A stretch of 64,000 nt of DNA from Clostridium luticellarii (GTDB taxonomy: Bacteria > Bacillota > Clostridia > Clostridiales > Clostridiaceae): NCBI RefSeq assembly GCF_002995845.1, contig NZ_PVXP01000002.1:62001-126000 (forward strand), in the 5' to 3' direction. Shown piece by piece: positions 25,764 through 34,699 of the stretch. The stretch's first letter is position 1. Each line of letters starts with the position of its first letter. The notes under the pieces are model-generated. The model searched no databases. It saw only the letters and a list, made by a program, of their open reading frames with translations, and was not told where the DNA came from. The translations under genes were made by a program, and so were the position numbers.

Positions 25764-26606
25764 ATGAAACGAATTTTATTAATAGGAATTATAGGTATGA
25801 TAATAATTTTTAGTTTTTCTGCATGTGGTAATTTATCTGGCATATATAATAAAAAAGATGCCCAAAAAGTAAATGTTGTTAGTAATGTAACTCCGCATCC
25901 AAAAGAAAAAAAACCAGTATCACCGCCGCCCAGAAGTGTTCTTAGAGCGGGAGATAAGGGTGATGATGTAAAAGATATTCAAAAGAAGCTTAAAAAATTT
26001 GGGTACAGCGTAAATGAGGATGGAGATTTCGGAGAAGAGACAGTATATGCTGTAATGGATTTTCAACATAGACATGGCCTTACTACTGATGGTGTAGTAG
26101 GTGGAACTACATTGGAGGATTTAAAAAAGAAGCCTGTAGCAGAGGTAATGTACAAGCCTACAGCTCAAGTGGTGTCTGGATTTAATTCAACCTATTCTGA
26201 GGGTATAGTAAATAAATTGGACACTCAAAGCTATACTGATTACTATATTATGGTCAGTATACCGGAGCAGATGGTATATATTTTCAATGGAAGCATCCAT
26301 AAATGGAAATTGATAAATTCATTTCAGTGTTCCTCGGGAACAGGCGGTACACCAACAGTCAAAGGTCAGTTCTTTGTAGGAATAAAGGGTTCGCAGTTTG
26401 AATCTGAAAATGGAGCAATACTAAAATATTTTACACAGTTTCAAGGGAATTATTTATTTCACAGTGTTTTATTTGATAAAAACGGAAATCTGGTAGATGG
26501 TACCCTTGGAAGATCCGCTTCTCATGGGTGTATAAGACTGGCTCTTGAAAATGCAAAATATATTTATGATAATGTCCCTATAGGTTCAGGAATTCTGATA
26601 CAATAA
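25764..26606 (+). CDS. Lipoprotein L,D-transpeptidase with peptidoglycan-binding domain
   Basis: This 280-residue protein begins with a lipoprotein signal (hydrophobic run then FSAC, Cys21). A PG_binding_1 domain spans about residues 60-118 (LRAGDKGDDVKDIQKKL, FQHRHGLTTDGVVG). The YkuD catalytic domain follows at about 155-280, with the SASHGCIRL motif holding the active-site Cys and His. It should form 3-3 peptide cross-links or attach proteins to the wall from the outer membrane face. Terminators follow at 26620 and 26834. Confidence 0.92.
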   Translation: MKRILLIGIIGMIIIFSFSACGNLSGIYNKKDAQKVNVVSNVTPHPKEKKPVSPPPRSVLRAGDKGDDVKDIQKKLKKFGYSVNEDGDFGEETVYAVMDFQHRHGLTTDGVVGGTTLEDLKKKPVAEVMYKPTAQVVSGFNSTYSEGIVNKLDTQSYTDYYIMVSIPEQMVYIFNGSIHKWKLINSFQCSSGTGGTPTVKGQFFVGIKGSQFESENGAILKYFTQFQGNYLFHSVLFDKNGNLVDGTLGRSASHGCIRLALENAKYIYDNVPIGSGILIQ

Positions 26607-26619
26607 AAATATTTGTTGG

Positions 26620-26665
26620 CTCACGAAAGAAATGAGAAACTTTGTTTCAAGTTTCTTTCATTTTT
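26620..26665 (+). terminator. Terminator of the L,D-transpeptidase gene
   Basis: A hairpin from GAAAGAAATGAGAAAC paired with GTTTCTTTCATTT is followed by T residues. Confidence 0.65.
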
Positions 26666-26833
26666 TGTGCTTGAATGGAATATGTAAAAATTATTGAAAT
26701 ATTGTATTTTTATAAGCAAAATCTATTGATTTTTTTATAAAATTGTAATATTATCATTTTAAAATAATATATTTAGTAAAATATACAGCTTAGATTTAGC
26801 AATTATTCAAGAAACATAGGATGAAAATTATGG

Positions 26834-26873
26834 AAGTGCCCTTGCTTTTTTATTTAAAAAGCAGGGCACTTTC
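26834..26873 (+). terminator. Second terminator-like hairpin in the gap before the second pucR
   Basis: Arms AAGTGCCCTTGCTTTTT and AAAAAGCAGGGCACTT pair almost perfectly. It lies in a 391-base gap with no gene. It may insulate the second PucR unit from upstream transcription. Confidence 0.65.
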
Positions 26874-26997
26874 ATATATAAAAATAATTGAAAGATATAG
26901 TTAATATTTTAGTTATTTTGATATTTTTAAACCATTTATTTTAAACGTGATAGTCAGAAAAATTGATGAATTAAATTATACAAGGGGGCAATAAATC

Positions 26998-28212
26998 ATG
27001 ATAGTGAACTGTGGGAATGTTGATACTCTGCCTTATGCAGACAAATTAAAACTTGTAGCAGGAAGGAATGGATTGGATAGGATTATAAAATGGGTTCATT
27101 ACCTGGAAAACCCAGAATATATTGTATGGTTAAAAGGAGGAGAACTGATTCTGACAACCTGTGTATTTATGAAGGATGTAACTTCTGAACTTTTAAAACT
27201 TGTAAAAGAATTAAATTCCAGGAAAGTATCCGGTCTTGTACTGAACATAGGACCATATATTAATGAAACTCCTAAAGAGGTAATAGATGCCGCAAACTTT
27301 TTTGATTTCCCCGTATTTGAACTTCCTTTTCAAGTGAGATTTATTGATATAAGCCAAAGCATATGCAGGGAAATTTTTATGAGCAGACTTCAGCAGGAGT
27401 CCATGAACAGCTTTATGAAAAATATAATTTATGGAGATTTGCCCTGCAGTGAAGAAACCATAAACAGGGCAATTTTTTATGGATATGATCCTGATAAAGT
27501 ATATTGTACTTTTGTAATATTCATTGATAATTTTACCAAACTCGTTGCGAAGAATGGGACCTGGGATGAAGAAGCTGCATTTGGTGTCATGCAGCAAATA
27601 AGTCAGGTGATAATAGATGTTATGAATGATTATGATGAAAGTGTTATTCGTGTAATCGAAGGCAATTCTATTATAATTATATTTCCTGTGGACAAGGGAA
27701 AAGAAGCTAAAATTAATTCAATGGCTCAGAATATAGTTGAAAATATGAAACGTAAATTGAAGTATATCAAAATAAGTATTGGAATAGGGGGGGTGTGGAG
27801 AAAACTGGAGAATTTTAAGCGCAGTGTAGATAGAGCACAAAAAGCCCTAAAAGTTTTAGGAATAATGAAAAATAGAAATAATATATGCAATTATGATGAT
27901 ATTGGTATATATAGGCTATTATTTGAAATGGGAGAAAAGCAGGATATGAAAATATTCTATTATGATATTCTTGGAAAATTAATTGATTATGATTCTAAAA
28001 ATTCTACGGAACTGCTTCAAACTCTCAAGGTATATATAGAAGAAAATTGCAACCTCGTAAGAACGGCTCAATTGCTTTTTGTTCATAAAAATACAGTGAA
28101 ATACAGAATTAGAAGAATAGAGCAAATATGTAATTGTGACTTGAGAAATATGCATGATCTGCTGAATTTTGATATGGCTTTTAAGATAAAAGATTTCACA
28201 AAATGTATTTAA
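26998..28212 (+). CDS. PucR-family transcriptional regulator (permease/aminotransferase unit)
   Basis: This 404-residue regulator has the same architecture as the PucR at 5798: an N-terminal PucR domain with IKWVHYLENPE and KGGELILTT, a middle GGDEF-like region, and a C-terminal helix-turn-helix AQLLFVHKNTVKYRIRRIE. Long stretches match between the two, so they are paralogues. It directly precedes an amino-acid permease and a class III aminotransferase on the same strand, which it most likely controls. A GGGGGCA ribosome site precedes ATG 26998. A GGACAA/TTGTCC repeat just after the stop may be a weak terminator. Confidence 0.9.
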   Translation: MIVNCGNVDTLPYADKLKLVAGRNGLDRIIKWVHYLENPEYIVWLKGGELILTTCVFMKDVTSELLKLVKELNSRKVSGLVLNIGPYINETPKEVIDAANFFDFPVFELPFQVRFIDISQSICREIFMSRLQQESMNSFMKNIIYGDLPCSEETINRAIFYGYDPDKVYCTFVIFIDNFTKLVAKNGTWDEEAAFGVMQQISQVIIDVMNDYDESVIRVIEGNSIIIIFPVDKGKEAKINSMAQNIVENMKRKLKYIKISIGIGGVWRKLENFKRSVDRAQKALKVLGIMKNRNNICNYDDIGIYRLLFEMGEKQDMKIFYYDILGKLIDYDSKNSTELLQTLKVYIEENCNLVRTAQLLFVHKNTVKYRIRRIEQICNCDLRNMHDLLNFDMAFKIKDFTKCI

Positions 28213-28385
28213 AGGACAAACTGCACCCCCTATAATTGTCCATTTTATATATATAAATTTCAATAACAACATGATAAATTGTATATGATATATTTAATAA
28301 ATCAATAAATTAATCGGCATAAACTTAACAATATTACATTAAAGCAAGCGGAAAATTATAAGCTCTAGTAAGGGGGAATGAAAAC

Positions 28386-29789
28386 ATGGAAAGTTCTAAA
28401 TTAAAAAAAGATAACTTAAGTATGATTGAAACAATAGCTCTTTCGGTAGCTATTGTAGCTCCAACTGCTTCAATGTCACTTAATGTTCCACTTATGGCAC
28501 AGACCGCAGGATTTTCTTCACCATTTGTATTTTTTGTTTCCATGATAATCGTGGGATTTGTATCTTATTCTATAATTAAGTTCAATCAATATTTTTCCAG
28601 CGCAGGTTCTCTTTATACTTTTACAAAAGAATCTCTGGGAGAAAAAATGGGGTTTACATCTGGATGGACACTTTTACTTGCATATATGATGCTGGTAGCA
28701 GGATGTACAGCCGGGCTCGGTACTTTTTGCTCCAGTCTGCTCAATGTATTTGGAATTCATGTGGCCTGGCTGCCGCTTTCATTGATCTTTTCAATTGTGA
28801 TGATATTTGTGGGAATTACAGATGCCAAAATAAGTACCAGGATAATGCTGATAATGGAAGGAATATCAATTACACTCATATTGATATTGTCTTTAGTTAT
28901 TATATACAAAGTTGGAACCACTACAGGTTTGAGTCTGGTGCCTTTTAAAAACAATGGAAATAAGATGTCATCTATTGCCAGTACTTCTGTTCTTGCATTT
29001 CTGGCTTTCATAGGCTTTGAAAGTGCATCTAGTCTTGGGGAGGAAACTAAAAATCCCAAAAAATATATTCCAATTGCTATAGTGAGTGCAGTGTTTTTGA
29101 CTGGCCTGTTCTATTTGATATCAAGTTATTCCCAGGTTATAGGGTTCGGGGTCAATTCAGAAGGCCTTAAGGCATTATCTGAATCTTCACTGCCTCTTAC
29201 TGATCTGGCAGGTAAGTTTATTTCCAGGAGTTATGGTACTTTTCTAATTTTATCTGCCGTATTGTCCTTCTTTTCATGTGCCCTTGGAGCCGCCTGTGCC
29301 GGAGCGAGAATGCTTTTTTCAATGAGCAGGGATGGGATAATGCATAAGAGCATGAAGAAAATTCATCGTAAATATAGTACGCCTTATGCTGCATTGATAT
29401 TTATAGTAGCTGTTTCCATGGTTATACAGATTTCTATGTTTTACAAGGAAGGAACTGAAGTGTTTCAATACTGTGCTACTATTGGGTCTTTGGCCATACT
29501 TGTTTCATATTTATTTACAAGTGTTGGTGCAGTAGTTTATTTTACAAAATATAAGATATGTTCAAAGATAAGTCTGTTTATGCCGGGCCTGTCAGTACTG
29601 GTACTGGTGTGTGTACTGGCTGCAAATATCTATCCTGTTCCCGAATTTCCGAGTAATTTGTTCCCCTATATAGTCTTTGGATGGATTGTACTTGGACTTG
29701 TACTGGAGCACAAATTCAAACAGGATACTGCTGATAAAAAAGTTATAGTAAATGGACGGAGTGAAGATATAACCGAAAATATAGTTTAG
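28386..29789 (+). CDS. APC-family amino acid permease
   Basis: This 467-residue membrane protein has about twelve transmembrane segments and the APC superfamily start (SMIETIALSVAIVAPTASMS). The conserved FIGFESASSLGEETKNPKKYIP stretch near residues 205-225 is typical of amino-acid/polyamine/GABA transporters. Followed by an omega-amino-acid-type aminotransferase, it may import GABA, beta-alanine or a basic amino acid. The substrate cannot be read from sequence. Confidence 0.88.
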   Translation: MESSKLKKDNLSMIETIALSVAIVAPTASMSLNVPLMAQTAGFSSPFVFFVSMIIVGFVSYSIIKFNQYFSSAGSLYTFTKESLGEKMGFTSGWTLLLAYMMLVAGCTAGLGTFCSSLLNVFGIHVAWLPLSLIFSIVMIFVGITDAKISTRIMLIMEGISITLILILSLVIIYKVGTTTGLSLVPFKNNGNKMSSIASTSVLAFLAFIGFESASSLGEETKNPKKYIPIAIVSAVFLTGLFYLISSYSQVIGFGVNSEGLKALSESSLPLTDLAGKFISRSYGTFLILSAVLSFFSCALGAACAGARMLFSMSRDGIMHKSMKKIHRKYSTPYAALIFIVAVSMVIQISMFYKEGTEVFQYCATIGSLAILVSYLFTSVGAVVYFTKYKICSKISLFMPGLSVLVLVCVLAANIYPVPEFPSNLFPYIVFGWIVLGLVLEHKFKQDTADKKVIVNGRSEDITENIV

Positions 29790-29849
29790 AATCTCTGATA
29801 TATGTAGAAATATATTTCAGATAAAAATAATAATTTGGAGGAATTGAAT

Positions 29850-31229
29850 ATGATTGAAGAGAGTATTGCAAAAATTAGGACTGAAATACCTGGCCCAAAA
29901 TCAAAGGAGCTTATTAAAAAAAGGGAAAAATATGTGGCTAAAGGAATCGGGTGTGCGGCACCTATATTTGTAGAAGAGGCAGAGGGAGCCCTTATAAAAG
30001 ATGTAGATGGTAATGTGTTTGTGGATTTTGCAGGGGCTGTAGGAGTCCAAAATGTGGGGCATAGAAATGATAAAGTAGTAAAAGCTGTAAAAGCCCAACT
30101 GGACAAATATATTCATCCTTGTTTTCATGTAAATATGTATGAGCCTTATATTTCACTGGCCCAAAAATTGGTGGAAGTAACTCCGGGGAATTATCCTAAA
30201 AAAGTCATGTTCGCAAACAGCGGTGCTGAAGCTGTGGAAAATGCCATCAAGATAGCCAGAGCTTATACAAAAAAATCGGGTGTTATTTCTCTTCAGGGAT
30301 CTTTCCATGGGAGAACCAACATGACTATGTCCATAACAAGTAAGTATAAACCATATAAAGACAATTTCGGACCATTTTCTGCAGAAACCTATAAGACCTG
30401 CTCCGCTTATTGTTACAGATGTCCAGTTGGGCAAAAATATCCGGACTGCGGTATAGCTTGTGCAGGGCAGTTGAATACTATGCTGAAGACTGTGATTTCC
30501 AAGGATTCAATAGCTTGTTTGATAGCAGAGCCAGTACAGGGAGAAGGTGGTTTTGTAGTGCCTCCAAAAGAATATTTCCAAAAACTGCAGAAAATATGCA
30601 ATGAAAATAACATAGTATTCATTGTAGATGAGGTTCAAGCTGGCTTTGCAAGAACGGGTAAATTGTTTGCCCATGAGAATTTTGGTGTGGATGCCGATAT
30701 CATAACCATGTCCAAATCCATAGCCAACGGCATTCCTCTAAGTGCGGTTTTGGGAAAAGCTGAGATCATGGATGCTGCCTGTGTTGGAGGCATAGGAGGA
30801 ACTTATTCAGGAAGCCCTCTGGGATGTGTTGCCGCACTCAAGGTAATAGAAGAAATAAAGGAGAAGAAGCTCTGTGACAGGGCTAATAAAATTGGACAAT
30901 ATATACTGAACAGGCTTAACCAGATGAAGGAGAAATATAATGTAATAGGGGATGTAAGAGGCCTTGGAGCCATGATTGGATTGGAGTTTGTGAAAGATGG
31001 AATTACCAGGGAGCCTTATAAGGAGCTGGTTGATAAGGTAATAGATTATAGCTTTAAGCATGGGGTTATATTTTTAAATGCAGGCTTATACGGTAATGTG
31101 ATAAGATTTTTGCCGCCTCTTGTAATGACTGAAACTCAAATCAAATACGGCATGGATGTACTTGAAGATGCGATAGGTGAAATTACTGACACTAAGACAA
31201 AAGAGAAAAAGTACAAAAGTCTTGTTTAA
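29850..31229 (+). CDS. Class III aminotransferase, GABA/omega-amino-acid type
   Basis: This 459-residue PLP enzyme shows the GabT-like hallmarks: ANSGAEAVENAIKIAR, the FIVDEVQAGFARTGKLFA PLP-aspartate motif, the Schiff-base Lys in MSKSIANGIPLSAV, and GGTYSGSPLGCVAAL. It keeps a cysteine-rich loop CSAYCYRCPVGQKYPDCGIAC at about residues 183-203, in a region where GabT enzymes from anaerobes and animals can carry clustered cysteines. I chose ATG 29850 after a GGAGGAA site; a TTG at 29835 lies upstream of that site. Likely substrates are GABA or another omega-amino acid. Confidence 0.88.
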   Translation: MIEESIAKIRTEIPGPKSKELIKKREKYVAKGIGCAAPIFVEEAEGALIKDVDGNVFVDFAGAVGVQNVGHRNDKVVKAVKAQLDKYIHPCFHVNMYEPYISLAQKLVEVTPGNYPKKVMFANSGAEAVENAIKIARAYTKKSGVISLQGSFHGRTNMTMSITSKYKPYKDNFGPFSAETYKTCSAYCYRCPVGQKYPDCGIACAGQLNTMLKTVISKDSIACLIAEPVQGEGGFVVPPKEYFQKLQKICNENNIVFIVDEVQAGFARTGKLFAHENFGVDADIITMSKSIANGIPLSAVLGKAEIMDAACVGGIGGTYSGSPLGCVAALKVIEEIKEKKLCDRANKIGQYILNRLNQMKEKYNVIGDVRGLGAMIGLEFVKDGITREPYKELVDKVIDYSFKHGVIFLNAGLYGNVIRFLPPLVMTETQIKYGMDVLEDAIGEITDTKTKEKKYKSLV

Positions 31230-31266
31230 TAACTGAATAATAAAAAATGGGGATTGTGTATTTATT

Positions 31267-31298
31267 ATAAGGGATGATATACGATCCCTTATTTTTTT
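31267..31298 (+). terminator. Terminator of the aminotransferase gene
   Basis: Arms ATAAGGGAT and ATCCCTTAT enclose a GATATACG loop and run into seven T residues. Confidence 0.88.
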
Positions 31299-31315
31299 AT
31301 AATGATGTTTTTTCA

Positions 31316-31348
31316 TTGACGGGTAGATTACATTGTACTACAATGTAA
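31316..31348 (+). promoter_or_regulatory. Promoter with a perfect palindromic operator before the HAD gene
   Basis: TTGACG (31316-31321) and TACAAT (31339-31344) are 17 bases apart. A perfect palindrome with arms TTACATTGTA and TACAATGTAA around a single C (31328-31348) covers the spacer and the whole -10 box. A protein bound there would block polymerase. The regulator is not identifiable from the window. Confidence 0.65.
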
Positions 31349-31375
31349 AAAATATTGTGTTTGGAGGGTGAATAT

Positions 31376-32071
31376 ATGAAGCGTTTTAAATGTATAATGT
31401 TTGACTGCATGGAGACCATTGTAGACATGACTCAGCTTCCGGAAAAAAGCGATTATGCACTTTGGGCATTTCAAGGTTCAAGATGTGAGGGGCATTTCAA
31501 AAATTTCGAGGAATTTTATGCGTATTACAAGAGGGCAGATGAACATATCCTATCCAATATTCACCAGTATAGAGAATATGACTTTGAAGATATATATGTA
31601 GATATTATGAAAGAAAAGCATTTTGGTGAAAAAGAAAGTAGGGAGCTGGTGGAGGATCTTCTTGAAAATTTCTGGACAAGTTATAGAGATAAGTGCTACG
31701 TGAAAAAGGAAATTAAAGAGACCATTTCTTATTTAAACAGGGAATATGTCCTGGGAGTAGTTTCAAATTTCAAGGTAAAAGGGGGCATAGAAGAACTGCT
31801 CAGATACACTGGTGTAAGAAAATATTTTAGTTTTGTAATCAATTCCGCAGAAGAAGGATGGAGAAAACCTCATCCCCGCATATATGCATCAGCTTTGACG
31901 AAAGCTAAATTTTCAAGTGAAGATACATTATTTATAGGAGATGATTTTGTCAATGATTATGAAGGACCCCGGAGCTCAGGGATCGCAAGCATACTTTTTA
32001 ACAAGGGAAAGAGTGTTAAATACAGTTGCAGAAAAATAAATAATTTTACAGAACTGCGGGAAATATTGTAG
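31376..32071 (+). CDS. HAD-superfamily hydrolase with altered motif I
   Basis: This 231-residue protein has a HAD fold: motif I FDCMET at residues 9-14, motif II in GVVSNFK, the motif III Lys in WRKPHPRIY, and motif IV FIGDDFVNDYEG. Motif I normally reads DxDGT in phosphatases, but here the second Asp is Met. Haloacid dehalogenases (DxYGT) and phosphonatases (DxAGT) also lack it, so the reaction may not be ordinary phosphate removal. ATG 31376 follows a GGAGGGTG site. It is a single-gene unit behind a palindromic operator. No substrate is suggested by the neighbours. Confidence 0.82.
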   Translation: MKRFKCIMFDCMETIVDMTQLPEKSDYALWAFQGSRCEGHFKNFEEFYAYYKRADEHILSNIHQYREYDFEDIYVDIMKEKHFGEKESRELVEDLLENFWTSYRDKCYVKKEIKETISYLNREYVLGVVSNFKVKGGIEELLRYTGVRKYFSFVINSAEEGWRKPHPRIYASALTKAKFSSEDTLFIGDDFVNDYEGPRSSGIASILFNKGKSVKYSCRKINNFTELREIL

Positions 32072-32548
32072 TAATAAATATATTGAAAATATATTTAAGC
32101 AAGCAAGGCAAAATATATAAAGGAAGAAGCAATGTTTGTAGTTTTAACCTACAGTAAATCGATATGATCGATGAAATTTAGGTAATTGATTACAGGTTAA
32201 ACATAGTGTATAATAAATTTTACAGGAAATAATATTCATTGATAAGATTGGTAATTTTACTGTTGATCATTTGAAATCGAAACCAGAGTTCATATTAGTG
32301 GACATTTGAAAGTGAATTTTTTTGAAAAATCATAATATTTATGAGTCTAAAATTTGTATATTTTGATCTTATGGAATTCAAGACAGGATTTAATATGGAG
32401 ACTACGAATCAAGAGGTAACGAAAGGTAGAATTATCCAGATTAGAAATGAAGGGGGATTTGTTTATTGATAGAAATTAGCTAATTACGATAAAATTGATA
32501 TAGTGTCATATATAAGGATTATTTAGGTGTTTGGGGGGAAATGCAAAT
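32072..32548. other. 477-base intergenic region with one hairpin
   Basis: No credible gene is seen. An inverted repeat pairs TTTTAACCT (32142-32150) with AGGTTAAAC (32194-32202), and an ATCGAT/ATCGAT pair lies inside. It may be a terminator or a regulatory RNA element upstream of the CoA-transferase genes. The remainder is AT-rich with no recognised riboswitch or sigma-54 promoter. Confidence 0.4.
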
Positions 32549-33256
32549 ATGCCAGAATTTTTGGAAATGGAAGAAGCTATAAAAAAATATGTAAAAGATG
32601 GATCGGATATTATGATTGGAGGATTTCTGGGAAGCAATGTACCATTGATGGCTATCGATAAGTTGGTGAAACTTAGCATAAAAGATTTAACCCTTATATG
32701 TTCAACAAATTCTTTTCCAGGAGGAGGATTTGACGTAGGATTGCTGTTTGATCACGGACTTGTAAAAAAATTTATAGGTTCCCATATAGGAACTAATCCA
32801 ACTGCCGTAAAACAATATATTGAAAATAAAGTAGAAGTAGAGTATTGTCCTATAGGAAGTTTAGTAGAAAGAATAAGATGTGCTGCTGCTGGACTTGGTG
32901 GAGTATTAACACCTACCGGAGTGGGAACTTTAGTGGAAAAGGGTAAAAAAAAGATAAAAGTAGATAAAAGGGAATATCTTTTAGAAACTCCTTTAAAAGC
33001 GGATATTGCTCTGATAAAAGCCCAAAAAGCGGATAAAATGGGTAACCTTGTTTATAAAGGCACTCCTAATGCTAGTACTTTAATGGCCGCAGCTGCAGAT
33101 ATTACTATTGTTGAGGTTGAAGAGATAGTTGAAAACGGTGAAATTAAACCTGAACTAGTTCAAACTCCAGGAATTTTTAATAATGTGATATGTAAAGGAT
33201 ATAGCTGTCAACAATATAAGGATAAGATGTTAAAAGTATGGAGCAGATTACGGTAA
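32549..33256 (+). CDS. 3-oxoacid/butyrate-type CoA-transferase subunit A
   Basis: This 235-residue family I CoA-transferase alpha subunit has the GSDIMIGGFLGSNVP start motif and the GLGGVLTPTGVGTLVE segment near residues 110-125, as in AtoD and CtfA. With the beta subunit 21 bases downstream it should move CoA between short-chain acyl groups such as acetate, butyrate and acetoacetate. ATG 32549 follows a GGGGGGAA site; a TTG at 32531 lies upstream of it. It sits before an acyl-CoA mutase operon, which suggests use in activating short branched or straight acids. Confidence 0.9.
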   Translation: MPEFLEMEEAIKKYVKDGSDIMIGGFLGSNVPLMAIDKLVKLSIKDLTLICSTNSFPGGGFDVGLLFDHGLVKKFIGSHIGTNPTAVKQYIENKVEVEYCPIGSLVERIRCAAAGLGGVLTPTGVGTLVEKGKKKIKVDKREYLLETPLKADIALIKAQKADKMGNLVYKGTPNASTLMAAAADITIVEVEEIVENGEIKPELVQTPGIFNNVICKGYSCQQYKDKMLKVWSRLR

Positions 33257-33277
33257 TTTGGGAGGGAAGAAGTTTAA

Positions 33278-33943
33278 ATGAATAAGAGAAATAAAATAGC
33301 AAAGAGGGCTGCTAAAGAATTAAAAGATGGAATGGTAGTAAATTTAGGGTTTGGTATTCCAATCTTAGCGGCAAATTATGTTGATAAAGGAGTAAACGTT
33401 ATTTTACAGTCTGAAAATGGTATTTTAAATTATGGAACAAACATAAAAACCAGTGAGGGAAATCCATTTTTTTGTGCAGCGAGTGGGGAACCGGTGGCTG
33501 CGTTACCCGGATGTTCTATTTTTACATTGGACATGTCTTTTTTAATTTTGAGAGGTGGACATGTAGATATGACTATATTGGGAGCTTTAGAGGTGGACTC
33601 AGAGGGGAGTATAGCTAACTGGGCAACCCCCTATGGAAATAATAAATATGGACCCGGAATGGGAGGAGCCATAGATATATTAGTAGGTACTAAAAAAGTG
33701 GTAGTTACTATGACACATAAATCCAAAAATGGTGAACCTAAAATTAGGGAAAAATGTTCCATGCCTTTATCAGCAGTTAAAGCTGTAGATTTGATTATTA
33801 CTGATGAAGCTGTAGTAAGGGTGACAGATGAAGGATTGCTTCTGGAAGAAATAGCACAGGGGCTTACGGTAGATGAAGTTGTTAAAGATACTGAAGCGAA
33901 GCTTATTATATCGGATAATTTAAAGGTAAGTGAGATTTTATAA
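33278..33943 (+). CDS. 3-oxoacid/butyrate-type CoA-transferase subunit B
   Basis: This 221-residue beta subunit carries the catalytic Glu in QSENGILNYG near residue 49 and the GGHVDMTILGALEVD motif, as in AtoA and CtfB. Length is normal. It pairs with the preceding alpha subunit. A GGGAGGGAAG site precedes ATG 33278. Substrate range is inferred from family only. Confidence 0.9.
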   Translation: MNKRNKIAKRAAKELKDGMVVNLGFGIPILAANYVDKGVNVILQSENGILNYGTNIKTSEGNPFFCAASGEPVAALPGCSIFTLDMSFLILRGGHVDMTILGALEVDSEGSIANWATPYGNNKYGPGMGGAIDILVGTKKVVVTMTHKSKNGEPKIREKCSMPLSAVKAVDLIITDEAVVRVTDEGLLLEEIAQGLTVDEVVKDTEAKLIISDNLKVSEIL

Positions 33944-34033
33944 TTAGAGAATATTAGTGTTGAGAATTTTATGTTCTATTGATAAATATTAGATAGTAAA
34001 TTGCTATGTATAAAATAATTTTATGAAAAGTCA

Positions 34034-34080
34034 AATAGTCAGAAGTTAAGATTTCAAAAAAATCTTAACTTCTGACTATT
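34034..34080 (+). terminator. Terminator after the CoA-transferase genes
   Basis: Perfect 20-base arms (34034-34053, 34061-34080) enclose a TCAAAAA loop. Only a short T run follows, but the stem is very stable. Confidence 0.82.
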
Positions 34081-34699
34081 TACTAAAAATCATGTTAAAT
34101 TCAATTTATGCACCATGTTACAGAAACTTGAAAAAATTAAGTGTTTCTGATAAAATAAAATAGAGTAAATATTTAAATTTTCATACGTATACTTTAGATT
34201 GTTAAAAAAAGAACAAATATACTGAGATACTATGATTTTAGAATGAGATAAATTATAATAAATTTCAACTCACAATATCTTCATCTGAAAGTTTGTATTT
34301 CAGGTGTTGTTTTTGTATGAATTTTTACATTGTTTTTATGGATAGCTTTTTCTCTGCCAGCTTTGATTTTTCATTGTTAGCGGTGGAAATTCTATAATAT
34401 ATTTACCAAGTGCTTTCTAAGTTCAGACCAGGTTTATTTAAAGGAATACTTCCTCGTGTCTGAATCTTAGAAAAACTTATCCGGGAGCTATATTTAATGT
34501 TAAAGTTTGAATATTGGGATTTAATTTTGGTAGAGTTTTGGCTTTATATAAAAAGTACCATTAATTGATAGTTCTTCTTTGCGTTTTGAACTTTGTAATA
34601 AATGTAGCAGCCTTTGGATAAGTTGAATGCCGGATTAATAAAAAACAAGGGATTCAGGGTTATGTTTAAATTAGCAAAATTTGGGAAGAAGGTGATAAG
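34081..34699. other. 619-base gene-free region with structured elements
   Basis: No convincing gene is present. A smaller hairpin CATCTGAAA/TTTCAGGTG lies near 34281-34315. A stronger one pairs TTTCTAAGTTCAGAC (34414-34428) with GTCTGAATCTTAGAAA (34458-34473), one bulge, enclosing about 30 bases. The minus strand from about 34700 to 34409 stays open except for one stop, ending in a protein-like tail (GSIPLNKPGLNLESTW), so a decayed gene is possible. No cobalamin riboswitch motif was found although a cobalamin-dependent operon follows. Confidence 0.4.

Noticed and set aside
34480-34699. Cobalamin riboswitch before the adenosyltransferase gene
   Set aside because: No GCCACTG-type B12 box or conserved core was found in this region.
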